DNA from: Nymphalis io
Taxonomy: Eukaryota > Arthropoda > Insecta > Lepidoptera > Nymphalidae
Reading direction: 5' to 3'
Assembly (NCBI RefSeq): GCF_905147045.1
Contig: NC_065903.1
Span: forward strand, 682,001-746,000
Length of the DNA stretch: 64,000 nucleotides
Position numbers and translations under genes: made by a program. The notes under the pieces were generated by a model that saw only the letters and a program-made list of their open reading frames with translations, searched no databases and was not told the origin of the DNA. Positions 22,941 to 35,328 of the stretch are shown piece by piece. Each line of letters begins with the position of its first letter. Within the stretch, counting starts at the first letter, position 1.

Positions 22941-24360
22941 TGATATTTTGATAAAGATTGAGAGGAAATTCTTGGTTACTACGAAAGTATTTATCGGCGA
23001 AATCAAACAATACGTGTTATGTTTTATTACAGTAAAGGTCTAGAAGACAATAGAGACCGTTCATACGTGATAGCTTTGTGTATTGGCGGCTCTACATTGG
23101 TATTCGAACGTATGATGCTATAAATTTAATACATACTTATTTGTTAAATAAATAAACACAACATTTTTATTATTCAAGTAACTGTTTAAGAAAATATAAT
23201 TACAATACAGATGGTAGAAAAACAAATATCCTAATTAATATTATAAAAGCAGAAGAGAGTCCGTTTGTTGCTCTTTTATCTTAACTACTCAATTAATCTT
23301 AATATAGAATCAGTATAGAAACTAGTTATTTTCTAAACGAAAATTTAATTTTTTATTTTAATATAAGCAAATAAATTGTTTATCATATTTATTAATTTAA
23401 TAAAAATAGTTATAAATTGAATTGAACATATATTGTCACCATTGTAGATGTGTCACCGTGTTGGCATTCAGCGCATTTCTCCTCATCTCCCAGTACGGTA
23501 CAACTTCGTATATTTATTGAAATCCTGTAAGTAAGGATTGTATGTTAATCTGTTCGCATCTGCGGAACCGTTGGAGACATTTTTTTCCACTTGACGTACT
23601 GTTTTAAAAATAATTTTAAACTAATGAAATGAACGACACAAATTTGTAAAATATACGCGAAAATGCTAAATAAAGACGTTATAAAAGTCATTTTTATGTG
23701 ACTATGCATGTTTAGAATAAAAAGTTTTTATTGAAGGACAAACGTTCAAAGAAAAACATTTTTTTGGACTGGAAACCTTCCCGGGCGTACGTAGAACAAC
23801 TCGCCAAATCGTGATCAGAACTGGATGAATGGTTAATGAATACATAGAGGACACACATACAAACATTCCATTTGTTTATATATTACTTCTATATGTGATT
23901 TTTTTATTCCTATTAAATTTATTTTTTTAATTAAAATACACATTATTCCGTATCATTATTCGAAACATCAACACGTACATACAATCCCACACAATAAACA
24001 CTTCAAAAACATTAACGCAAGAGCCACAGGTGCAACACTATAGCGCGAACGCACATCACTATATATTATTAATAAATAATAAGACTAGCGTTAAATGTGA
24101 GAATTTACTGTATGAGAACGTCAAAAGGGCATTTGCTCTGAAATTATTGTAATGGTATTATCTCGTACGTAGCTATAATTCGCGAAATAATTGGCGGCGA
24201 GATTTACTATAACTACCCTCCAGGCTCGCGTATAACCCACGGGAATGTATGCAAATGCTGACTTATTTCATAGCGAACTTTCAACTTCACGGTCTGAAGT
24301 TGGCACTGAAAGTTACTGCATGTTATAAAAGCTGTTTTTTACAGTCTTTTTTTATTATAT
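22941..24360. other. intronic sequence, no gene seen
   Basis: AT-rich. Bases 23250-23305 (gagtccgtttgttgctctttt) may be the start of a family E repeat. Bases 24180-24310 are GC-richer, repeat-free and contain a POU octamer at 24249-24256, which alone is not significant. Confidence 0.5.
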
Positions 24361-24505
24361 CGAAATGGCCCAGTGGTTAGTAGATTAGATTAATTGAAGT
24401 TAGCGGGTTGATTTGACATATGTATCCAACCTGCGTTGGAACTTCTCAAAAGACGAAGAGACCTTCGTCTCTCACATCACACTGTTGGGACCTTAGCGGT
24501 TCCTG

Positions 24506-24508
<3 letters not shown>
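24361..24508 (+). repeat. family A SINE, internally deleted
   Basis: The head CGAAATGGCCCAGTGGTTAG at 24361 joins directly to the 3' part (caacctgcgttggaacttctcaaaa, then cactgttgggacctta). About half of the usual body is absent. Confidence 0.8.
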
Positions 24509-24510
<2 letters not shown>

Positions 24511-24548
<38 letters not shown>

Positions 24549-24569
24549 TAAACATATATATATATATAA
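24511..24569. repeat. (TA)n microsatellite
   Basis: Seventeen TA units at 24511-24544, then a second, shorter TA run to 24569. The array starts right at the 3' end of the family A SINE. Confidence 0.95.
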
Positions 24570-25508
24570 CATATATATATTAAACATGTAAATGGAATAA
24601 ATAATAATAATAAGGTGAATTGACGTACAAATCCATTGCGAAATTTAAATTTTATGTTAAAAGAAAGTATTACTTTTATCGTTTTAGGCATTCACTTGTC
24701 GTGTGAGAATTTGTTACTTCGATAACGATATTATCACATCGATAAACATTTTAGTAAATACTAAGTTATGTATTTATTTAAAAAGCAACTGTAATTTTAA
24801 TAAAAACATTTTTTCTTTTTCGATGTCATTAAAGTGCATTTAAAAATTTGAATATTGCTTAATTATATACAATAGCACGTTTGTGTAAATAAAAAAAACA
24901 AATATGTATACATTAATGTTTTTTTATTCAATATTTCTAATATTGACAGCGGTGTTGACCGTGCATCGCGTATCTATTTTGGTCGTTTGATGTGCCTCCA
25001 TGATTTAATTTCAATCAAGATTTGTAATTGCTTTAATAATAATAATACTTTATAGTACAAAAAAATAAAGAAAAATAATTAGACAAAAATATACATTATT
25101 TAAGCAGTTGTACAAACACACGGTTTAATTGACAGACAATTTTAATTATGAGAGAAATAATGATTTATTATCGTTGAAAAATAAACAAATGAATGTGTAT
25201 CGAGTTCATATATTTTATGTTCAAAAAAGCAGTGACTCAATTGGAACAAGCCCACGCGTTGGAGCTATTGGAGATAATTCATGATGGACTTGGTGAAATT
25301 ATTTTAAGCGAGTGCGGAGGGGTCAAGCTTCCTACTATAGCGGCGTCTTTTAGCTAAGTAATGGGGAGGCTGCGTTCTGGTGACATACACAAGTTTATGG
25401 TCTGCGGATTGAAGTTATACGCTTAATGCGTTTTATTTTAGGTTGCGAATTATGATGAAATATTACTATGATTAAAGATGATTAGATATAAATAGATACT
25501 ATTACTTT
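24570..25508. other. AT-rich intronic sequence, no gene seen
   Basis: Bases 25235-25400 are GC-richer and single-copy (CCCACGCGTTGGAGCTATTG). No frame or repeat recognised. Confidence 0.5.
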
Positions 25509-25622
25509 GTTTTTTTTTTAATCGTTAGGTAATCTGCCAGATGGGCTACCTGATGTTTAGTGGCCACTAATATACAGTAGATATTGGCGCTGTAAGAAAT
25601 ATTAACCATACCTTACATTTAG
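25509..25622 (-). repeat. family B repeat, tail end only
   Basis: Poly-T at 25510-25519 (the poly-A tail on the minus strand) is followed by atgggctacctgatgtttag, a decayed tail motif, then the cactgtaagaaat-like segment, ending at 25622. It is 5'-truncated. Confidence 0.65.
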
Positions 25623-25626
25623 GTAT

Positions 25627-25768
25627 AAAAAGGAGGCTTTGTCCGTCCTTAGGGTTCAAGCTTGCTTCATACCAAATTTTATAAAAATCGGTTCAGGGGT
25701 TTAGCCTTGAAAGCGTAACATATAGACAGAATTTCTTTTGCATTTATAATATTCTAGTAGATGAGTGA
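25627..25768 (+). repeat. family E dispersed repeat
   Basis: The sequence CATACCAAATTTTATAAAAA, then TCGGTTCAGGGGTTTAGCC and tgaaagcgtaacatatagacaga, is of a type I know to be widespread in Lepidoptera. The mobilising family is not established here. Confidence 0.6.
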
Positions 25769-28745
25769 TTACTAAACACGCTTGTTACTTGTACTCGCGA
25801 CTAGGAGACATTGCTCCAGCAGAAATTTAACATCACCTCGACCAATCCCTATGAAGCAATAGATTGTAAAGGTAATTGGTACAACAATGTGTTGCAGTTA
25901 AAAGGTAGCAGGTTCAAACACTGCATTAAATGCAGCCACAACTAAACATAAATAATGCCTTACAATAGTGAAATTTGAAAAATACATAAATCTCTTATTG
26001 CAATCTGTAATATATGAAACAATGAATTCAAAAGATCAAATAAATTAGGGCTCAATGACGTTTGCATTTTTTTAATCAACTTTACACTTTAAGTAAGTGC
26101 AAGTCTAAGTAAGTGTATAAAATATCATTCTTCATTAACTATAAATCGTTTAAATAACAATGAAAATTTTGTTAATGATTCTAATTGTCATATAAAAATC
26201 AGCATTAACATGTATTGTTTATAATTAAGTGTTACATAAACGTAATTAAGTATTTTATGAAGATTTTCGAATACACAATTATCTCAGTAAATTACACTAA
26301 AATATAATTTTAAAAACAATCTACCGACTATAAAACACCTCGTAATAACTTTAAAAAACACGCTACTTCATACGGCAGAATTAAGGCCGTAATTAAATTA
26401 CGTCTTTGCCGTATAAAATAGTTTTAAAAAAAGACGATAAGCTACACTAATTCTTAATGGTATCCACATATCAGTGTTTTTTTTATTTATTTCGAATTTC
26501 ATCGCGATATTATTAACTTGATTGCGATTACTATCTCAAGAATTCATTTTTGACATTTTTATTCGAATTTATGCGATTCTGTACGACGAAACATGTTTTC
26601 GCATGCTACGAAAATAATTATATGTAAACTCAATTGCATTGTAAATAGAGTCCATATTTGAATACGGTTTGTTTATGGGACAGCAAAACGTATTGCGGTC
26701 GTGGTGACGCCGTGTGACCGCTCTAAGATTTTATTATTTTGAATATTGATATTTTATTTCTCGTATTGCCATGCTAACGCGCCCAGCGGGTGGTGTACTA
26801 CTTCACTTTAAATTCAAACTTTATAATATGGAAGATACGGTTCAAATTCAAATGTAAAAAAATAGTGACCCTTTAAGGGTTTCAAGGAATCGCAGGTCGC
26901 GTTTTCGTGTCCCAGTTGGACATTTCCGATACGATCTCCGAAATCGTGTACAAATAGTTATTTAGAGATTTATTGTCTTTAAGGTAACTAAAAAGTCTTT
27001 GTTTCAACATGTGCCTTACAAATTTTATTGATACTACCCATATTTATGATAGAATTTAGATGCGTAATTTCTAATAACTTGTTCGGTTTAAGTACTTTAG
27101 ATGCTAGAGTTGAACGGCTTTTTACTGTGGCTTGACTATAAAATGAAATATGCTGATAGTGATCAGTAGAACCAATCTTGGCGTGAGATCGTCAAAGGAT
27201 CAAATAATATCAGATATTTATGTCTCGATGTGATCTTCTGCTAACTGTGGACACCGGTACATGAGCTGGTCAACATAAAAATAAAATAGGCTCTATTACT
27301 TACACATTAAGTGCCAATCGGCTGTGTGAATGAGGTCATGTGACCACGAATATCCTCATTAAGTTATGTTACGTAAATGGGAAAGAAGTAACAAACCAGT
27401 AGTAGTAAGGTGGACCAGAAAATATAAATATAAACATTGCGTTTAACTATCAAATGTTTCTCTTTATAACAAATAAGTATGTTGAGAAAATAACGATTGT
27501 ATCATGGATACAACTTACGTTAATAGAAATGAATTTATTTTATTAAATATTTGTTTTAAATTCTTGAGAAAACCATTTCGCTTATATCGTTTTTAAGTAG
27601 AAATCATTTTGGATCTTATTAGGATTTTTGTGAATATCGACGACTATTTTGATGTCTTAAAAAATATAAGCAACCATATATTTTATTATATATTCTGAGT
27701 CACTTAAGTTAGTATTCTATATAATTAATAAATAAGGCACTGAAAGCTGTAAAAATGAAGATTCGCTTCGTAATGGGAGATATTTTGTTTTAAATATATC
27801 GAAAAACTCTTAAGAACAACACCTTGATGAGAAATAAATTCTTATAAAATCATACTACTTAAAATATATAAGACTAAATAATTTTATAAGAAGGTACATT
27901 GTTGCAACAAATCCGTGACACACAGACAAATAGTTAAGCGTACGAGTATTCCAAAAACTCGTTCAACCATCAAATTGTACTGAGAACGCTTGAAGCTATT
28001 CGTGCTCCCATAATGATGCGGCCTGGCGTATGGGAATCTAATGTAATTGAGACTTCTGAAACTACTTAGCTCTTGTGTTGACTCAAATAACTGTAGTTTG
28101 GTGGAAACTCGCTGCTTGAAATCAATAAGCGGTGCCGCTTTTACCATTTGATTTCATATTAAGCCGATAAAGCAGTTTTATATTTTTATTAAGTTTTAAA
28201 ATTTTGGTCCTTCGAGCCTGATATTTTTATTCAATTAAAGTATATATATAAATTGTAATTTACTAGTTAAGTCAACAAAACTGGTAGACCTCATTATGAA
28301 TATTCCCATTTTATCGTTTTATTACGAATCTACATAGCAAATTAAATATAGAATAATTGATTTTCAATTTATTTGAACATCGACAAGATAACATAATATT
28401 TATTTATATGTAACTAGCGTCCGTAAAGATAACTTTTATAGAAAATTACATTCATTATGAGACATTAACGTAAGTAATAGTTAGGCGACGTTCACATGCA
28501 CGTTTTAATAGAACGTTTAAAATTTAATTTTTATTACTTTATAAGTTTTTTTTAAATATATACATATATATAATGACAATATATAATACATATATATATG
28601 ACTAAGATCATGTAATTCCGAAAAAATGGTAATTGGTTGTTTTATTAAAAAATACATATTCAAATACTGACATTTATTAGTTAACTGTCATCTGGCTTAC
28701 GTTTTATTAAAAACAAATGATGCCTTTAAGGAGACGTCGTCATAT
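25769..28745. other. AT-rich intronic sequence, no gene seen
   Basis: About 3 kb of single-copy DNA. A B-box-like GGTTCAAACACTGC at 25910-25925 may be an old tRNA-like SINE scrap. Bases 26680-26960 are GC-richer (GGTGACGCCGTGTGACCGCT). The minus frame at 27884-28147 has no recognised domain. Confidence 0.5.
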
Positions 28746-29036
28746 ATTTTTTTTATAGAATAGGAAGGTAAAAGAGCATATGAGCCACCTGATGGTAAGT
28801 GGTCACCAATGCCCTTAGACATTGGCATTGTAAAAAATGTTAACCATCGCTTACATAACCAATGCGTCACCAACCTTGGGATCTAAGATGTTATGTCCCT
28901 TGGGCCTGTAATTACACTGGCTCACTCACCCTTCAAACCGGGACACAACAATACCAAGTACTGCTATTTTGCGGTAGAATATTTAAGGAGTAGGTGGTAC
29001 ATACCCAGATGAGCTTGCACAAAGCTTTACCACTAG
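28746..29036 (-). repeat. family B repeat, long copy
   Basis: Nearly collinear with the 16480 copy: poly-T at 28747-28754, tail motif (minus ACCACTTACCATCAGGTGG) at 28803-28785, and outer end ctttaccactag. The matching limits of the two long copies (poly-A tail and the ctaccac end) define the element at about 290 bases. Confidence 0.88.
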
Positions 29037-29162
29037 ATGCTATATTATTGCTATTCTAATAGATAGTCCATTGAGGATGTCGATTCTACCTTGTATATAT
29101 TAAAATAATGTGTTCTATATGTTTGTTAATAGAATTAAAAGTATATTACTACAGTACCATGC

Positions 29163-29334
29163 TAGTCTGTGAAAGTCCCACTGCTGGGCTAATTTCTTAA
29201 CTTCTTTTGACGTTTTATCACAATGTTTTCCTTTAACGTCGAGACGAACTAAACACAAAAACAAATATGATACTTGAAAATTCAGCGGCGCTTGCTCAAT
29301 TTTAAGACCGCATATTTCGGTTAAGATTTACGTA
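29163..29334 (-). repeat. family A SINE, internally deleted
   Basis: The 3' part (GTGAAAGTCCCACTGCTGGG) joins to ACGTTTTATCACAATGTTTT, then to the head-proximal GAAAATTCAGCGGCGCTTGC and a decayed tRNA-like end. The segment around the 'caccacgctgctccaat' motif is missing. Confidence 0.8.
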
Positions 29335-30145
29335 AAAGTAGAACTTAAAATAATAAAATCTCGTGATTTATAATTTTATTTTATATAATTTACGTAATGC
29401 TCAAAACATACAGCCTACTAAGACCTATTTATTATACCAATAAATTTACGATTTCACAAAACGCTATAATAACGTATAAACCTTTGATGTGTATAAGCCT
29501 TAGGCATTTGCACACTAATTGATTGCAATGTATTAATTTCACATTCGCCCCAGGCCGTGGACCCAACTCGGTGGCGTTTTAACACCACATATCTAAACGG
29601 CGCAGACGCACCGACAGATGATATTTCAAGATAAAACTATATATAAATAGCCTGATATACGTTGTTAATATAAGCTGGATTGCGATCTGGGACTATTTGC
29701 GTTTATTGCTCTTTTTAATCTATGAACAGTGAACACTAATTTATTTAAATTAATGATGTTAGTATGTGTTTTTAATTTGTTGTTTCTTTTGTATTCTATG
29801 AGGTCATTTTGTTTAAGTATTTTCGTATACATACTTATCAAACAAAATTATCATAATTCTCGGTTTTATTATTGTTAATAATGCTTAGATGAGCTACTAT
29901 TATTATTTTTGAAGCAGTAGTTAAACGATTATAGTCTGTAGTGGGTTAGTTGTTTAAATTAGATTCCTATCTTGTATAATGAGTTTATTTTAATTGTTGC
30001 CACAAAGACTGGTTATTTGGTTAATTGTTTTGTCACCTTTTTAGAAAAATATAAGTAAATTTATATAAACCTACACGGATTAAATTACAAATTGAAAATA
30101 TATAAAAATATAAACACAATGTTTATATACAAACAAATGTGAATG
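29335..30145. other. AT-rich intronic sequence, nothing seen
   Basis: Bases 29540-29620 are slightly GC-richer (GGCGCAGACGCACCGACAG); otherwise featureless. Confidence 0.5.
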
Positions 30146-30265
30146 ATTGTGCGCAGGATCAGTTTAGTTCGAGAAGGTTGCGTGGGCGCAGCGCCGTGGG
30201 AACCTCCGGCAATTGCCCACACCTCGCTTTCTTATATAACACGAGATGCTGTTCCCGTGACTTTG
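30146..30265. other. repeat-free GC-rich block
   Basis: Contains GTGGGCGCAGCGCCGTGGGA and an initiator-like TCAGTTTAG at about 30159. A 75-codon plus frame (30139-30366) overlaps but starts without ATG and has no domain. Could be a minor promoter or an enhancer. Confidence 0.22.
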
Positions 30266-30489
30266 TTCGCAATTACGTTAGATTTAAAGTTACAGCTTTC
30301 GGACATTTATTAATCTATTCATATAACGAAATAAAAATTAGATCGATCCAGTTTTATCCAGTTTAATTAAAAAATACTTATATAGCTATTATAAAAACTG
30401 TGATCGTGATTTCTAGTTACATAATGTAACGTACAAAATAAATCTTTTTAATAAATATATCATCCACGGACGCCACCCGTTATAGTTTT

Positions 30490-30720
30490 ATTACATGTAT
30501 AGAGTATCCAAGTCCATTGCGCTCTTAATGCAGACAGCCTGAGTTATAGTGCCTTTCGTTTCATCTGCAGCGTTCCTACATTCTGGTTCAAAGGTCAATT
30601 CACAAAAATGACAACGCGAAAGTCGAGATAAAGTGAGACGGATATAGGAAAAAGCGATAAGCGTGAAAGGGAGAACACTGGTCGTGTCCAACGCCGCGGG
30701 CGCCGGACTATCCTACGATG
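30490..30720. other. repeat-free block with a DR1 nuclear receptor site
   Basis: Holds GGTTCAAAGGTCA at 30585-30597, a direct repeat of receptor half-sites with one-base spacing, as bound by HNF4/USP-type receptors. It ends in a GC-rich patch, AACGCCGCGGGCGCCGGAC. Candidate regulatory module. Confidence 0.3.
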
Positions 30721-31404
30721 ATATTACACCTTCGATATAGCTTAATTTCTACAAATGAGCTGTAATTTAAACTCTAAAATCCTTATTATGTATGCCATAA
30801 GGTTCATTATGTGAATAATATTTGAGATACGATATCTTGTACGGACGCATTTCTTTATTACGTGTTGAAATGAGGCTATTACAGATTTTGCAACGGTCTT
30901 CGATATCACACACAGATTTGATAATAAAATATAAATAAAAAAAAGTTTTTATTATATTATTTAAGCCATTTATTTTTTTAAGATCGAATTTTAGTATTTC
31001 CGCTTTTGTAACTACGAAAATCTATTTGAATATATTTTTATTATGTGATCCACTGTTATCATTTCAATATTAATTACTTAAACTAATTTTATTGGGGTAT
31101 ATATTATACCAATTATTTCCATTTTAAAGACAAGATTTGTCTAACCATCGTTTCTTAACTCATATAAAAATACGTAAAAATACATAATTTAAGTTACAGT
31201 CCAAAATATTTTTCAACCTAATTTTTTAGCTCTACACTTATGAGATTTGTTTGATGCAAATAACGCGAAGATTAAAACTAGCTTAATGAGTGTTCTCAGA
31301 CGAATTACGAAAGCAGGAAAACAGCTTCATACTATTCTTAATGTTGATTTAATAGCGTTATGTGATCCTCAATACAAGTAATAGTTAACTTTATATTTAA
31401 GCTG
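30721..31404. other. AT-rich intronic sequence, nothing seen
   Basis: No repeat, frame or motif cluster recognised. Confidence 0.55.
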
Positions 31405-31699
31405 TAGTACAGCATGTGAATGCTGGGCTAAAGCCTCCTCTCCTTTTTTGAGAAGGCTTGGAGCTTTTTCCACCACGCTGCTCCAATGCGAGTTGGTGGA
31501 ATACACATTGGCAGAATTTCAGAGAAATTTGATACATACAAGTTTCCTCACGATGTTTTCTTTCACCGTCAACTACTAGCGTCGAGATGAATTATAAATA
31601 CAAATTAAGCACATGAAAATTCAGTGATGCTTGCCCGGGCTTGAACCTACGATCATCAGTTAAGATTCACGCCTTCTAACCACTGGGCCATCTCGACTC
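31405..31699 (-). repeat. family A SINE, full length
   Basis: Complete in minus sense: a tRNA-like head with A-box region (complement of CCACTGGGCCATCTCGACTC) at the right, a B-box-like region near 31650, the body with AAATACAAATTAAGCACATG, and the 3' part with the family's (C)CAACTCGCATTGGAGCAGC complement. Roughly 295 bases long. One of the two best references for the family here. Confidence 0.92.
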
Positions 31700-32415
31700 T
31701 TTGAACTATGAATTATGTGATTGTAATTAGTAAAATTATGTTAAGATATTTTATTGGTTATTACATTTTAATTACTACTGGGTGGATTAATGGTACACAC
31801 TAATGATTGTAACGTTTGTTTGTGACAACTCGTAGTATATGATTGATATTCAATAAATCGATATGTATTTTTATTGCAGTCTAGAAATTTCTATAATTAA
31901 ATTTGTAAACAAATGTCGCGATTTCAAAACAGACAGAATTGAGTTTTTATTTTTATATCTCATGCTTGGTAGTGAAAGAAACTTTACGGACAATTGTATG
32001 TAATTGTTTAGCGTAGCGCTCCAAACTTTTGTCCAGCAGTGGATCGTTTATAGACTCACTTTTAAAATATAAAGACTTTAATCGTTTATTTATTCACAAC
32101 CAGTTGATTTCAAATCGATTATTATTATAAAAGTAAGTTTAGTCTTAAAATACATATATCTATAACAAATTATATTTTAATTATTGTGAACTTTATAATA
32201 AATCCGGTCGTATTATTATATTACGGTCAAAGGTTAATTGCTCTATTACAATTTGATTAAAGTTTAAGCTGGTCGGTTACATTAACATTTGCAAACAGTT
32301 TATCATATGTAAGAGATAATTTGTAACAAGGAAAAATTATATTTCAATGTATATAATGATATCGCTATTATATAAAATAATTTTTATTAAGAATATATAA
32401 TTAAATTACCATTAT
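31700..32415. other. AT-rich intronic sequence, nothing seen
   Basis: No recognised content. Bases 32010-32060 (ccagcagtggatcgtttatagactc) could be an isolated scrap of a family A 3' end. Confidence 0.5.
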
Positions 32416-32640
32416 CGAGCCGAGATGGATGGAGAACGCGTGAACTTAGACAAGCAAAACTAAATTTTCACGTGCTTTATTTGTGTTGTGAAGAAATCGT
32501 GAGGATATCTGCATGTGTCTAATTTCGGTGAAATTCTGTTGTACGTATATTCATCAATCCGCATTAGAGCAGCATGGTGTAATAAAGTCCAAACATTGTC
32601 CCCAAAAGGAGGTAATGCTTTAGCTCAGCAGGTATACTTT
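32416..32640 (+). repeat. family A SINE, degenerate and deleted
   Basis: The head GAGCCGAGATGGATGGAGAA is followed, after a deletion of the B-box region, by TTTTCACGTGCTTTATTTGT, ATCTGCATGTGTCTAATTTC and the 3' part CCGCATTAGAGCAGCATGGT. The 71-codon frame at 32515-32730 lies mainly in this repeat and is not a gene. Confidence 0.85.
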
Positions 32641-32796
32641 GCTTTTTTTAAGTTTGAAAATAAATTGCAAGTTCTTTGCCGGTTTATCCCGGTAGAATTT
32701 ACATTTAGCAGCAATGGTAGCTTTTCATGATTTTAATTCTGTACTTGCCTACTTGAATAATTTGATATAATTTGCTTTAAATTGTAGTACATAAGG

Positions 32797-32994
32797 CTTT
32801 GTCGATTCCCAATCATGATGGCTTGATTCAGAGGGACGGCTTTGCGACATGATATGGGCTTAGCCGTAGGATCACAGGCTTTACGTGCTTTTTGAGACAA
32901 CTCAACTTGGTGGCTTAGATATTTTCATGACCCAGGGTTTGAATGCAGAATCGATATATGCATCCTCACAAATTAGCCACTAGACCAACGAAAC
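32797..32994 (-). repeat. family D SINE, 5' half
   Basis: On the minus strand it opens CGTTGGTCTAGTGGCTAATT with B-box-like ATTCAAACCCTGGGTC, as in the 51475 copy. The distal part of the body is lost or diverged. Confidence 0.7.
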
Positions 32995-33443
32995 GGTAAT
33001 AAAGCAAACATATAAACGCACATCACTATCAAAATAATCGTAATTATCTTCTTTAAAGACCTTTTTCAGAATTGAGAATCTTTTGTAATTGTACAGATAT
33101 TTAAGTACTAGTTCGATTATCTTTCCATTTTACTGCCACGATAAAGTTAAAGTTATTTAAGTTATTGTTAATAACAAATTATTATCTTGATATGGGCTTG
33201 ATGACGTAACGGAAACAATTTTCAGACGTGAGGAGTTCACTTCACACCTCTTTATACGGCCGTAAAAATATAGCAATTTTATATCTTTGATTATCGATTA
33301 AACATTGCTACAAATTGAGTGTTGTGTTTGAGTGTTGACGCAGAGTTGAGACAAGACAGTGTGACTGTTCATTTACACCTTGGTTCCTGTTTTAAAATTT
33401 TAGTTAAAAAAATATTTATAGATCATCAATTCGTTATGTAACA
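32995..33443. other. AT-rich intronic sequence, nothing seen
   Basis: No recognised repeat or frame. Confidence 0.55.
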
Positions 33444-33738
33444 GTAACAGCCTGTTAATGTCCCACTGCTGGGCTAAGGCCTCCTATCCCTTTTGGGGAG
33501 AAGGTTTGGAGCTTATTCCACCACGCTGCTCCAATGCAGGTTGGTAGAATACACATGTGACAGAATTTCAATGAAATTAGACACATGCAGGTTTCCTCAC
33601 AATGTTTTCCTTCACCGTCAAGCACGAGATGAATTATAAATACAAATTAAGCACATGAAAATTAAGTGGTGCTTGCCCGGGTTTGAACCCACGTTCGTCG
33701 GTTAAGATTCACGTGTTCTAACCACTAGGCCATCTCGT
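33444..33738 (-). repeat. family A SINE, full length
   Basis: Best-preserved copy. The minus head is the complement of TAACCACTAGGCCATCTCG, the B-box is the complement of CGGGTTTGAACCCACG, and the 3' end is the complement of ACAGCCTGTTAATGTCCCAC. Near-identical layout to 31405. Confidence 0.93.
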
Positions 33739-35328
33739 TATGTATTATTTATAAAAAAATATAATGGAATTTCAAAATTAAAATAGCAACATCCCTAATA
33801 TATTTGTATTGAAACACTGCGCTTAATTCAGATCAATCGAAGTCGAACTTTGTGTTATTAAATATTCTATGATTTTATTTAAATAATATACGTATATTCT
33901 GTACCGGCATATTAATTCATATCACTCTCCGTAAATTAAAATGGTACCCTCAGGTATTATATTTCGGATTATAGAACCATATTAAAGAACCGGCTTAAAA
34001 TTACTACTAAAATGTAAACGTCTTGTCTGCTGTCTACATTGTATCGAAAGGGCCGGAATGCGGAGTTGAAACAATTGAGGTATTATTCTATATTCTACGC
34101 GGAAAAGGCACAGGCGAATGGAAGCAACCCGTGACCTAAGCACTGTTTAAAATGTAAAGCGCTTTTCTTCTATAAACAAAAATTATATATCGAAATTCGT
34201 AAAGAAAATCAGGTTATTGTATAATAAAAAACTGTCACTGACCTATTTAAAGTTGAATAGACAAAAGTGTTACTGCATACCTGTAAAATAAATAAAGTGT
34301 TAGCTAAAGTTCGATTAATACTTAATAAGTATATTAAGTTATTTTTAACAATACTTTCATTGTATATAAATATTTATTAAAATAATACAATAGAAAGTAA
34401 TATTTAAAGAGAAAACAAAAAAAGTCCTAAAAGCTAATACCGTGCTTAGTAATAGCTTCTTGGACTATAGAAATATTTTATAATCACCATTCTGTTTCCA
34501 CCAGAGAAGTGAAAAAAAATCGTTAACCAGAAAAACAAAATTCTATTCAATAAACGTCAAAATACAATAATCATTCTGTTTGTAAAAATTTGCATGCGGT
34601 TATTTTAATCCTCGAAATACCGTTGCAACAAAAACTTGACTTCTTTTAAGGGTGCATTACAAGTCTATTTGCGATTTTTTTTTAATCTGTACGACTGATT
34701 TACGACTTTTTTCTTTGTTTAAAGTAGCAACGGATTTAAAAGTTTTTGTTTCTGAGAAAAGAGTTTGCATATAATCTATTCCCAGCAGCATGGAGTCGAT
34801 TAGATATTGTTTGTGGTTTTTATTTTCAAATATAACATTTACATAATCTTTTTACATTTTAATAATAATAGTTAAATGCATAGTTGAATATATTGTATAC
34901 TGTGTAAAAATTTTTTTAGGTAGAACGATGTGATTGGTACCAACACAACACATGTCACAGATTTAAAGATTGGCCCACACAATCGAAGGCTCTAACAACT
35001 TAAGTGCTATGTTAACACGATGCGGCATTCATTAACTTTAGCGTGGAATTTTACACAAGAGATATTTATGATTTCTGATGCGTTAAAATACTATGGAGGA
35101 AGAAAGGTCATCTTTGGAATTGATATTAATTTAAAAGACTTTCATAAATTTTTCATTTGTGTACGCTTTTGAATTTGGAATCTTCTTGATGTTATATCAA
35201 CTGTACACAAAAAAAAATGGTGTTATACGTAAGTAACTAGGTCACATGAACTTTTGTAATATAATTTTAAAGTAAACTAACGAATCGATTCTTAAAACCT
35301 CAGAATAATGTATTAAACTGTTAATTTT
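33739..35328. other. AT-rich intronic sequence, no gene seen
   Basis: About 1.6 kb without a frame or repeat that I recognise; it ends at the 5' edge of the LINE. Confidence 0.55.

Noticed and set aside
24249..24256. Perfect POU octamers ATGCAAAT (also near 10457, 13235, 31254, 34588, 45469)
   Set aside because: Assuming about 66% AT, roughly five exact matches on both strands are expected by chance in 64 kb; the number seen is not unusual.
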